Source: Amphibalanus amphitrite
Lineage: Eukaryota > Arthropoda > Thecostraca > Balanomorpha > Balanidae
Length of the DNA stretch: 64,000 nt
Direction of reading: 5' to 3'
NCBI RefSeq assembly: GCF_019059575.1
Contig: NW_024881573.1
Span: 1,069,001-1,133,000, forward strand
In this document: positions 23,954 through 32,939 of the stretch, in pieces
Layout: every line of letters starts with the position of its first letter
Position numbering within the stretch: position 1 is the stretch's first letter
Notes under the pieces: model-generated
The model's database searches: none
Told to the model about the DNA's origin: nothing
Seen by the model: the letters and a program-made list of their open reading frames with translations, nothing else
Position numbers and translations under genes: made by a program

Positions 23954-24400
23954 CAGCTTTGGTGGTGAACGTGCGTAACAAGTACCCGCTACTAGGCCGT
24001 GATTGGTTGTTCCGTGTAAAGCTGGACTGGAATAGAATGTTTCACGGACGTGACGTTCACACAGTGTGCATGTCTGCTTCCCAGTTGCAGGAGAAATATG
24101 AAGATGTGTTCTCCGATCAGCTGGGGGAGATCAGAGGCATCGAAGCTGACATCGAGCTGGACGACAATGCCAGACCACGGTTCTTCCGGAGCCGGCCGGT
24201 ACCGTTTCCACTGAGGGAGAAGGTGAACCAGGAGCTCGACAGGCAGCTGGAGGAAGGTGAGCTCTACCTGGTACAGGAGAGCGAGTGGGCCGCACCCTTG
24301 GTAATTGTCAAGAAGCCGGGAGGAAATGTGCGGATCTGTGCCGACTTTAAAGTCACAGTTAACAGATATGTCAAACAGCAGTCGTATCCGCTACCGACTA
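23954..24400 (+). CDS. Gypsy protease end and reverse transcriptase N-terminus
   Basis: Begins with VVNVRNKYPLLGRDWL, the conserved bridge from protease to RT, then the RT fingers with EWAAPLVIVKKPGG and VRICADFK and a YPLPT segment. The RT copies element RNA into DNA. The frame is cut after YPLPT by the LINE insertion at 24,401; the next residues are found at 25,969 in the same phase. Confidence 0.88.
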
Positions 24401-25967
24401 GACTATCGCGGGCTACAGGACCGATGGTATCACTGATATGTTCAGGAGTACCCGATGTGATGGCTCGGTGGACTGCGCAGATAGTGTGGTACTCGGCTAA
24501 TTCGTCTGCCCGCAGCCAGCCGAGCTGCTGTATGACGTCAGAGATGTGGTCGCTGCGTCTACGGCCACTGACGACTCTGGCACAGAAATTGAGAATTTTC
24601 TGGACACGAGCCATCTGGGTCACACCGCACGACCCATACACGCTTATACAATACCGCACGATCGATATGACTAGGGCTTGAACAACTACCTTACGTGTGT
24701 TTGCTGGCATCACGTGGCGGGCATGACTGAGAGCGATTAAAATTCCTGTGCATTTTGATGCCATGGCGGTGATGTGAGCTTGATAGTTCAGATGGCGGTC
24801 GAGATAAAGTCCGAGGTTCTTCACCGTCCCTGCATCGACTACAGTTGAACCACAAAAGTTGACAGTGACGGGCGGGAGTCCACGCAACATAGCTGGTGTG
24901 CCCAACACCAGCATCTGTGTTTTGGCGGCGTTAACTTTCATGCCATTGTGGCAAAACCATCGGTAGGCGGCGTCGAGTGCGGCCTCAGTGCGTGAAATGA
25001 TACAATCCAAATCCCGTTTCTTTCCAGTGACCAAAATTTGAGTGTCATCTGCAAACTGTACTATGGTGACTCCGTCGGGCATGTGCAGACTGAGATCGTT
25101 AGCAAAAAGCATGTACAAGGCACAACTGAGACTACCTCCCTGGAAAACACCAATGGTGTTTTCTCTCGGTCGGGAGGTGATACTGGAGCCGTCAGCGGCG
25201 CGGACTCTGACCTGTCGCACATGCCCAGCCAAATAGTTAGCGAACCAGTCGGTGTCGATACCGTATAGGCTAAGTTTTTGCAGGAGTTTTTGGTGAGACA
25301 CGACATCAAAACATTTTGAAAGATCCAGTAAGACCAAAATTGAAATTTCACCGTTGTCCATGGACTGAAGAATGCGGTCAGTAATGACGTTGAGGGCCGT
25401 CTCTGTGGAGTACAGTCTCCTGTACCCGTGTTGTTCGGCTGCCAGCAGAGAATGCTCGGATAGGTAGTCGATCAGCTGGGTTTGAACTATGCGCTCAACT
25501 ATTTTCATTATGCCTGGTAAAATGGAAATAGGGCGCGTGTCTGCTGGCGTGTTCCCTGCTTTGCCTTTCGGTATTGGTGTCACTATCGCGTGCTTCCATC
25601 CAGGTGGAATGAGATAGTCGGTAGATATACAACACCCGAAACGCAGGGCTGATAACACAGCCACGGGCCCGAACAGAGACGGGGAGACGTCGACTATGTA
25701 TTAGAGGAGTCGCGATGTTAAACGGTACCGAGTTGAGCCCGTATATACCAGCGTTTCGCGCCAATGTGAAGCGTGTGATCATGTCGAGACGCCGAGTAGC
25801 TGTCTGAACCTGTTCCAGTCGCACGCTTGTTTGTGTTTGCCAGTGATATCTATGCCTACTCGTACTGTCTATATGTTCCCCGTTTTATCTGGTTTTACGT
25901 GTCTGGTGAAAAGCCACTTTTATTGTGGATCCTAGATGAATACACATCTGTATCTGTATCTGTATCT
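24401..25967. mobile_element. Truncated LINE, probably 5'-inverted (twin-primed)
   Basis: GACTA at 24,396-24,400 and 25,968-25,972 flanks 1,567 bp. Most of it (to about 25,825) encodes reverse transcriptase on the minus strand. The last ~140 bases instead read as a plus-strand 3' end: CTAGATGAATACACA followed by (TCTGTA)n against the target duplication. Opposite orientations of the RT part and the tail are what twin priming produces. Confidence 0.7.
24410..25824 (-). pseudogene. Non-LTR retrotransposon reverse transcriptase fragment
   Basis: Minus-strand frame with LINE RT motifs in order: AIVTPIPKG, RPISILPG, HGYRRLYSTETAL, LLDLSKCFDVV, FQGGSLSCALY, the catalytic FADDTQ, then KNLGLYLD and ARVVSGRR toward the C-terminus. 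The pattern suits CR1/L2-type or related clades. A frameshift near 25,665 separates the first residues (frame beginning near 25,824) from the main frame. The endonuclease and ORF1 are absent. It sits antisense inside the gypsy RT. Confidence 0.85.
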
Positions 25968-25968
25968 G

Positions 25969-26518
25969 ACTACGGAGGAGATGTTTAGCTGCCTCTCGGG
26001 GGGAGAGTCGTACACAAAACTGGACTTAGCAAACGCATATAAACAGCTACGCGTCTCGGAAAAAAATCAGGAACTGCTTACGGTCAATACGCCACGAGGG
26101 CTGATGCGTCACCGGAGGCTGCCATTTGGCCTGAATATTGCTCCCAATATTTGGCAAAGAACGATGGATAGCATTTTGCAAGGTCTGAAGAGTGTCGCGT
26201 GCTATCTTGATGATATTTTGGTGACCGGATCCTCTCGCCAGGAGCACGTGGACAACCTCGAACAACTGCTCAGTCGCCTTCAGCAGTACGGTGTGCGGCT
26301 GCGCCGCGAGAAGTGCCGCTTCTTCCAGAGGTCTGTGGAGTTTTTGGGATACACTCACCACCGAGGGAGTGCGACCGAGCGAAAAGAAGGTGAGAGACAT
26401 GCTGGCTATGCCGGCACCAAAGAACGCCAAGGAGCTGCTGACATTCCTGGTTATGGTCACATACAACGCAAAGTTCCTTCCTCATCTGTCCACCGTCCTC
26501 AGACCGCTGTACGATCTC
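25969..26518 (+). pseudogene. Gypsy reverse transcriptase, catalytic part
   Basis: Continues the gypsy RT: YTKLDLANAYKQL carries the first catalytic Asp and CYLDDILVTG the paired Asp residues near 26,203-26,232. The thumb and connection run to 26,518. A one-base frameshift near 26,345, just after FLGY, moves the frame by one and makes this copy non-functional. At 26,519 a 643-bp insertion follows the sequence YDL, which is repeated on its far side. Confidence 0.88.
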
Positions 26519-27161
26519 GGCCCCCGCCGAAGTTAGTTGGTAGCACTGCTGCTCCACGGCGTACATTTCCTACCAGCCCATAGGGTTTACATGTTAAATG
26601 GCCTGTTTTCGGCGAGCGATATCTCGGTCACCCTTTGAAGGAATCTATGGTTCTTGGTCTCAAATGATAGATCGATGAATTTTCTTTCGACAATTCCTCT
26701 ACCATTTTTCACGAAACCCAGCCGATCTTCTACGGCGTACAGGGTAAAGATTTCTCTGCACGCCAGCACCCGCGATCCGCCTCTCCGATTATCGACGCGC
26801 GGTCTGCGGTAGCGCAGTCGGTAGCGTATCGGGCTACGGATCCGAGGGTCGTGAGTTCGAATCCTGGGAGCGCCGCGTGATTTTGGCTAGAATTGAATGA
26901 TGTAGATTCTTGAATGTTTGCATAATCAATTATTAATAGCTAATTGAATGTATCTGCCCACTAATCGGCCCCTAAAACCTGTTATTTAAGGAATTTCAGA
27001 AATGAATGTCACGTGCGCGTCACGACTGCCAACCATAAGCGCTACCATATTCTAGTTTGAACTAACTTTTTGCTAGTCCCGACCACATATAGTAGGTTTT
27101 CTAGTAGTTATACTAGAAATTCCTACCAAAGTTCGTCCTACCCTTCACTCAATATACCCTG
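26519..27161. mobile_element. 643-bp insertion with tRNA-like core, class unresolved
   Basis: A 10-bp direct repeat GTACGATCTC (26,509-26,518 and 27,162-27,171) flanks it, and the gypsy phase is kept. It contains a tRNA-Arg-like sequence in its middle rather than at an end. No clear terminal inverted repeats were found. The duplication length fits a SINE or a Mutator-like element. It may be a SINE joined to other sequence. Confidence 0.65.
26800..26876 (+). other. tRNA-Arg(ACG)-like sequence
   Basis: A box TAGCGCAGTCGG (26,810-26,821), anticodon loop CTACGGA with ACG at 26,836-26,838 on a five-pair stem TCGGG/TCCGA, and B box GAGTTCGAATCC (26,853-26,864). The acceptor stem is poor. It is probably an internal pol III promoter of a SINE. 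Confidence 0.55.
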
Positions 27162-27171
27162 GTACGATCTC

Positions 27172-28435
27172 ACCAAGGGAGATACCGTGTGGAACTGGTC
27201 CCCAAAATGCCAGGAGGCATTCTCTGAGGTAAAGTCCATGCTCGCAGACGCTGGCTGCTTGACTCACTACGATCTAGGTAAGCGAGTCAAGGTGTATTGT
27301 GATGCCTCGGCGTACGGCCTGGGAGCGTGTATGGTGCACGTGGACGGGTCGGGGGAGCGTCCGATCGCGTTTGCGTCTCGTACACTGACAGAGGCCGAGA
27401 GAAAGTATGCGCAAATAGAGAGGGAGGCACTGGCCATAATCTTTGCCGTCAAGCGGTGGCATCAGTACTTGTGTGGCCGCTCCTTCACGCTAGTCACCGA
27501 CCACAAGCCGCTGTGTCACATTTTCGGACCACACACACAAGTTCCGTCTGTGGCTGCAGCACGTCTTCAGCGGTGGGCACTCATTCTTGAGCATGTACCA
27601 GTACGATATAGAATATCTGCCGGGCAGTCGGAACGTAGCGCCCTCAGCCGACTGCCGGGGCCAGATACATGTGATCGAGCCGTGCATGTGTTGGAGGACG
27701 TTGAGGAGGGCTGTTGTGCCGTTGATGACGTCTTGCCTGTCACTGCAGCCCAGGTGGCGTCTGCCACCGCCAAGGATCCGGTGCTCAGCGTGGTGCTCGG
27801 CTGGGCTCGAACCGGCGCCTGGCCCGGGCACGCGAACGACAGCCGGTTGAAGCCGTACCTGCAGCGGAGAGAGCAGCTCACCGTAATCGACGGCTGCGTA
27901 CAGCTCGGTGAGAAGGTAGTCATACCTGACAGATATAGAGCTCAGCTACTGAAGGAGCTTCATGAAGGCCATGTTGGCATTCATAAGATGAAGTCACTGG
28001 CTAGGGTGTTCCTCTGGTGGCCAGGGCTAGATGCAGATATTGAAAAAGTATGCCGTTCGTGTCCGTCCTGTGTCGAGAACGCGAACATGCCCAAACCAGA
28101 GAATGTACACCCGTGGAAATACCCAGTTCAGCCTTGGGACAGAGTCCACATTGATTTTGCCACTTTTGAAGGAAAAACCTACCTTTTGCTCGTTGATGCT
28201 TACTCAAAATGGCCAGAAGTGCGATACATGTCTAGCACAACGGCTACTAAGACCATCGAAGTGTTGACGGACATTTTTGCAACGCATGGTTTTCCGGTGA
28301 CGTTGGTGTCAGATAATGGCCCGCCGTTTACCTCTGGAGAGTTTCAGAGCTACCTGGCAGCGCGAGATATTCATCACCGTCTGACACCGCCGTACCACCC
28401 AGCGCCAAACGGGCAGGCGGAGTCTCTGGTACGTA
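27172..28435 (+). pseudogene. Gypsy RNase H and integrase N-terminus and core
   Basis: RNase H opens with VYCDASAYGLGACMVH and holds FASRTLTEAE, AIIFAVKRWHQYL and TDHKPL. A frame change near 27,585 and a return near 27,640 bracket the conserved YDIEYLPGSRN segment. Integrase follows: an HHCC finger (HEGHVGIHKM...CRSCPSC, about 27,960-28,070) and the catalytic triad, with Asp in HIDF, Asp in SDNG and Glu in GQAE (about 28,149-28,424). Integrase inserts the cDNA. It is cut at 28,435 by a small MITE with phase kept. Confidence 0.88.
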
Positions 28436-28672
28436 CAGTCCACAGCAGAAGTAATATGGGGTTTCAGTCATTGGTATGTTCTGCTTCTGAAGCTTAGGAA
28501 CGATTAGCCAGACTACAATGAAACTTTGAATGAAGCTTATATGTATCGTCACCCTTGCAGCTGCAATTTTAGCTATTGACATCTTCTTTTCGATCACTCC
28601 GCATTAAACAATCGCCAGTCAAAGCCAACCGTTGAGATTGGTAAAACCCTACATTACTTTAGCGGTGGGCTG
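28436..28672. mobile_element. 237-bp TA-flanked MITE in integrase
   Basis: TA at 28,434-28,435 and 28,673-28,674 flank ends CAGTCCAC and CAGCCCAC that stay similar through AAGTAATnTnGGGTTT. Non-coding. The CAG start with TA target is typical of Tc1/mariner MITEs. Confidence 0.85.
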
Positions 28673-28674
28673 TA

Positions 28675-29321
28675 CCTTCAAAGCTTTCCTCAAGAGGTAT
28701 GCAGGACCCAGAACCACAGCAGTAGCACAATTTCTGGCAAAATACAGAACGACTCCATGCGTCACAACAGCCCGGGCACCCGCCGAATTGCTTTTTGGGA
28801 GACTGCCTCGGACAAAGCTCTCGCTCCTCAAGCCCAGTGTTGCAGCGCGGATGCGACATGAGCCTGTCGACACTGTCTCACGATCATTTCTTGCAGGTCA
28901 ACCTGTCTTGGTTCGAGATCTGCGGCCAGCAGCGACCGAGAAATGGCAGCGCGCTGTCGTCGTCGCCATTGGAGGCCCACTGACGTACAGCGTGCGGCTG
29001 CCGGACAGTCGCATACGTCTCGCCCACGTGGATCATCTGCTGGCCGACGGCTCTGCTTCTGTGACGGCTGAGCGTGGGCCCCTCGATGCGCGGGTGACGG
29101 TGCCGCCTCCGACGGAGCCGGGAAAGCTTCGCGGTCCAGCAGTGCCATGTGTGATGGACGCTAGGGGGCGTTTTCCGTATATCAGTGATTATAATAAGCG
29201 AGCAACATGCGAGGGCAATCGTGGCGCGCGTGCATCAGAGCCGGTAGAAGCGGCGCCGGCCTTGCGGCGCTCTGCTCGGCTGGCTAAAAAAAAACTTGTT
29301 AAAGGGCGAGGAGTGCTGTGA
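28675..29321 (+). CDS. Gypsy integrase C-terminus
   Basis: In phase with the core. It holds the helical AFLKRYAGPRTTAVAQFLAK segment, the TPCVTTARAPAELLFGR stretch typical after the core, and a C-terminal domain with PVLVRDLRP and RLAHVDHLL. A basic tail follows. The stop TGA is the third to fifth base of the 3' LTR, so the gag-pol frame ends exactly at the element edge. Confidence 0.85.
29301..29316 (+). promoter_or_regulatory. Polypurine tract
   Basis: AAAGGGCGAGGAG lies three bases before the 3' LTR and is the expected plus-strand primer for LTR retrotransposon replication. Confidence 0.7.
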
Positions 29322-29579
29322 GCGCCGTCTATTTGCTGCATGTGCTGGTCGTGTGACCGCTCGTGTGACCGCTCGTGTGACCGCCCGATTCGTGCGGCTG
29401 GGCCGCCGCTCGGCGCAGCTGACCGACCGACTGCCTGGGGGCGGGGTCGAAGGTCGGGGAGCTGCGCGGTCGAGACGAACCGCCGCTGACCGACTGATGG
29501 TCACTCTCTGACCGGCCGTGATCCAATACAGTCCGTCTGATGAAGAAGTGCTTGTGAGTGAGACGGCGGCAACATAACA
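29317..29579 (+). repeat. 3' LTR of the gypsy element
   Basis: 263 bases identical to the 5' LTR at every position I compared, including the three CGTGTGACCGCT units. It is followed directly by AAAACCAACC. Confidence 0.95.
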
Positions 29580-29664
29580 AAAACCAACCAGTACACAATA
29601 CAGAACACGTGCCTATGAATGCGAATAAAAATGTGATATCATGTCGATTTCTCCTACATGTTAA

Positions 29665-30111
29665 CTCTCGCCGGCACAGGCCATTTTGACTCTGGTTGGC
29701 AGAGTTTTTCACGTTTGCCCCAAGGTCACTCAATCATCAAAGCAATATTTCAGTTTTTCAGCATAGGAACTTTGAGAATGTTTATTTTTTTAGTTTTCTT
29801 GACTTATGTCCGGGGGGGCCAAAAGATAGTATCCCCCCCCCTTTGACCGTCTTGGGGGGAGGGGCATGGCCCCGTTGCCCCCCCCCCCTGGATCCGCCCT
29901 TGTTTGAACATTTGAGAAGTGCCTAAATTTGGTGCCAATGCAACATGTTACGAACTATGAAGCTGTCACTGGCGATTAACACCTTCTTTGGCTAGCTGGC
30001 GTACCACTTACCGGTTGACCTGACCAGACCTGACTCGACCTATGCCAAATGTTAAAAATGCCAAAAAAGGACTCAGGTTCAGCGCAAAATTTTGTGCTAG
30101 GTAGCATTGAC
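29665..30111 (+). repeat. Decayed TTAA-type element with an hAT-like end inside
   Basis: TTAA (29,661-29,664) followed by CTCTCGCCGGCACAGG matches the terminus of the 16,831 element. Positions about 29,935-30,060 match its middle (CTGTCACTGGCGATTAACAC). Between them is a C-run followed by CTGGATCCGCCCTTG near 29,895, the right end of an hAT-like repeat whose left end is not found. Confidence 0.6.
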
Positions 30112-30141
30112 GCTGGAGGTTTGTATCTTATATTTGTTTAA

Positions 30142-31307
30142 CCCGCGCCCCGCTGGGGGGGGGGGCAGAATCTGCCCCCCCCCCTCCCGTTTTTCGCCAA
30201 TAACTTCTAAACGCGTTACGCCAGCGACGTCAAACTTTCAGTACCTTATCATACATCAATTTGACACGTTCCCTGAAAATTTGAGCGAAATCCTTTGGAA
30301 ATTTTTTTGAGAAATTGACGTTTTAGTGACGTCATGTTCGCCATTTTCGCCTAAAAAACGGCAAAATTTCAAACGCCGCTAACTTCTTCATTTTTAAAGG
30401 AATCAAGACGTAACAAAAAAGGTTATACGTGATTCTACTTTGTCTATCAAATGGCCATCTCGGTTTTTTGAAAATTTTGGATTTTGGCCAAAATTTTTCC
30501 AAAAAACTGACTTTTTTGGGAAAATATTTATAAATCCAAAATTTTGAGTTTATCGAAAAAACCGGAATATATGTCAAAGAAGTGGTCTATGTGCACCTAC
30601 ATACCAATTTTTAGAAGAATCGGTTCAAAAATGTGGGAGTTTTTCAAAATTTTATGACGTCACGACACACAAAAATTTTGAAAAATGATTTTTTTTGGAA
30701 GTTCTAGACCTCGCACGGAAATAAAAATAGCACCATTCGATTCGCCGTGAAAAACTGCATCGGATAGACACCTTTTTAGGCCTTAACAACCAACTTTAAA
30801 TTTGACCTCACTTGACCTGACCTTGACCTGACCTCGACCTGAAATTCATCCAGAGGTGGTCCATATCACTTATTGAGTGTGCCTATTGAATTCCATGAGT
30901 AAAATGACCCATAAAACATGTGTCGCACATGCCCTTTTCTATATTTTGTTTTTGGTGACCTGACCTGACCTTGACCTTGACCTTTGAATGACATTGTGTG
31001 CAACGAATATTGTCTGGGTAGTCTACGTTTTGGGCAATCAGTCTCAGCCCATTCTTCGGCAACTACGGTGCAAGGCCGATACTGTAGAAACTTGCATTTT
31101 GTACCCTTGACCTGACCTTGACCTGACCTCTGACCTACTTAAGCAAAAAAATTTGGGCTCTGAAGATCCGCCTTGTTGAGAGCTTTCGATTGCCGTTTTC
31201 CCCGTCTTTCTACGACCATCGGTTCGGAAGTTAGACAGGGGGGCAGAATCTGCCCCCCCCCCCCCCCAGCAGGGCGCGTATGGCTGAATAGCCCAGCGGG
31301 GCGCGGG
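30142..31307. mobile_element. TTAA-target (piggyBac-like) MITE, complete
   Basis: TTAA at 30,138-30,141 and 31,308-31,311 flank perfect inverted termini CCCGCGCCCCGCTGG. Both ends carry the same subterminal hairpin: G-run, CAGA-A-TCTG, C-run (about 30,155-30,185 and 31,238-31,267). Many GGTCA/TGACC half-sites lie inside. Length 1,166 bp, non-coding. Confidence 0.93.
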
Positions 31308-31311
31308 TTAA

Positions 31312-31540
31312 TCGTCTAGTAGGGCAATGTGAGGGGGCAACAAAGTAATATAAAAACATTGGTCACGCACTGCGGATCCAGAAAGGCGACGCTGCGGGAA
31401 GTGCATACACTCAAAGAAAAGAAGTCTCTCCAAATTCCAAAAACTGATCGAATTTGTACCTATTCCTTACGCGTTGCTGTGCATTTTTAAGCAAACTTTT
31501 CGTAATAAAAGTTAAGGCTTCGTCTTATTCCTGAAACGAA
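31312..31540. other. No feature recognised
   Basis: Ordinary sequence between a TTAA element and the next repeat. Confidence 0.4.
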
Positions 31541-31800
31541 AATGGTCTTTTCACGTCAGTTCCGTGCAAAATACATTAACGCTTGGCGTTAGAGGTGCAA
31601 CCGGCCCCCCGTTTCCTGGAGATGCCCGGCATATGAGGGAGCCGGCCACAGAGGGTGCGGGCGCCAATAGGAGGCTAGATAAGCGCAGCGGTCGGGTAAG
31701 CAAATACGGCCCGCCCGGCCTGGCGAGGACACTGCGCCGGCCGCCGGGCGCCTCCAGTGCGTGAGTGGCACGTCAGACGGCGGCCGCTCATGTTTTTCGT
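31541..31800. repeat. 260-bp dispersed repeat, copy 1
   Basis: Almost identical to 44,196-44,456 from AATGGTCTTTTCACG to GCTCATGTTTTTCGT. I see only one inserted base and one G/A difference. GC-rich, no clear coding frame. Confidence 0.9.
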
Positions 31801-32634
31801 GCGTGCGCGCTCAAGCCGCTGCGATCATCTCCCGGAGATTGGACGCTCCACACGCGAAAGGGCATCCGGTAAGTCACGCCTTTGCTTGCTGGCGTCTCCC
31901 CATTGTGTCCAGGCTGTCACGAGCGACCCCACTACCAGCAATCTTAGGCCCGCGGGCGCTCCGTGCCGGCGTACCTACCGCCCCCTCGTATTGTTGTGTT
32001 GAACATTTCAGAGTGGTCCACGCTCCACTTGTGTGTCGATTACTGCCGTGGCGATCACGTAGCGATTACTGCTCCTTTGCTATGTCATGAGAGTTTCTCG
32101 GACGGCCAGTCCGCCCTGCCCTACTATAACGCCCATCTCACCCGTCGCCGGTGAGATTTCCCGTCTGCTATTAGGCCGTCACGCCGCCGCTAGCTTGGCT
32201 TCTATCGTCAGTCGCCTGGACTGTGCCGTCTTATACGCTGTCACGCCGCCGCTGACAATCAACTATCTCGCCCGTTGCACGGCCTGTCCCGTCTGTCATA
32301 CGTGGTCAAGCCGCTGCTGACTACCTCTTCTGTCACACGGACTGTTCGTCTGTCATTTACACCGTCACGCCGCCGCCGGACCTCGGTCTTGCCGCCGCCG
32401 CCCCTGCCTCGCCCGTCACCCAACATGTCACGCCGCCGCTGACACACCCAACCGTCACGCCCGCTACGTTCGTCGTCACCGCTGTCATGCCGCCGCCGAC
32501 AGCCCACCGTCACACCTGACGCTTCCGCTGGCTGTCCTGCCGTTTGCCACGACCCGCCCGCCGCCTGGCCGCCCCGCCGGCCGCCGCCCGGCAACCCCTC
32601 CCCCCCCCGCAGGCCGCCGCCCGGCCGACCGCCG
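31801..32634. repeat. GC-rich degenerate tandem repeat, left part
   Basis: Repeated short units built on GTCACGCCGCCGCTGACA occur across 31,900-32,520, then CCG-rich sequence to 32,634. The same pattern continues at 40,616, beyond the inserted CACTA-like element. Open frames here reflect GC content. Confidence 0.7.
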
Positions 32635-32939
32635 CACTATGGTTGGAAACGGCCTCACGGATGGCCGGGGGTCAACGCAAAAAAAATGTTTTGCCCATAA
32701 CTTGTTAATGCGTAGACCGACTGCGATGAAACTTTGCATAGGTATGCCGGTGTCTTTCGTGCATCATACAGTAACTCAGAAATGACGAGGTCACGTCACG
32801 TCACGCATGTGTGACGTCATCATTTCAAGTATGTTATAAGTCGCCTATGTCTTTCGCAATGCTATCGATATCGCGAGGCATTTTGAACATGTTTTGAATA
32901 CTGCTATTACTGAATGGATATTGTTGGTATGCTTTAGGG

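Larger units (their letters stand above)
13637..29579 (+). mobile_element. Ty3/gypsy LTR retrotransposon, six times interrupted
   Basis: Two identical 263-bp LTRs (13,637-13,899 and 29,317-29,579) enclose, in order, gag with zinc knuckles, protease, reverse transcriptase, RNase H and integrase, which is the Ty3/gypsy order. No envelope gene is seen. Six foreign insertions lie inside: 14,602-16,179, 16,311-18,967, 19,438-23,951, 24,401-25,967, 26,519-27,161 and 28,436-28,672. Each is flanked by a target duplication, and the reading frame runs on across every one. Without them and one target copy each, about 4.7 kb remains. Residual defects are one in-frame TGA (19,368-19,370) and frameshifts near 26,345, 27,585 and 27,640. 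The outer flanks show no exact target duplication (AAGA against AAAA at best). Confidence 0.95.
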
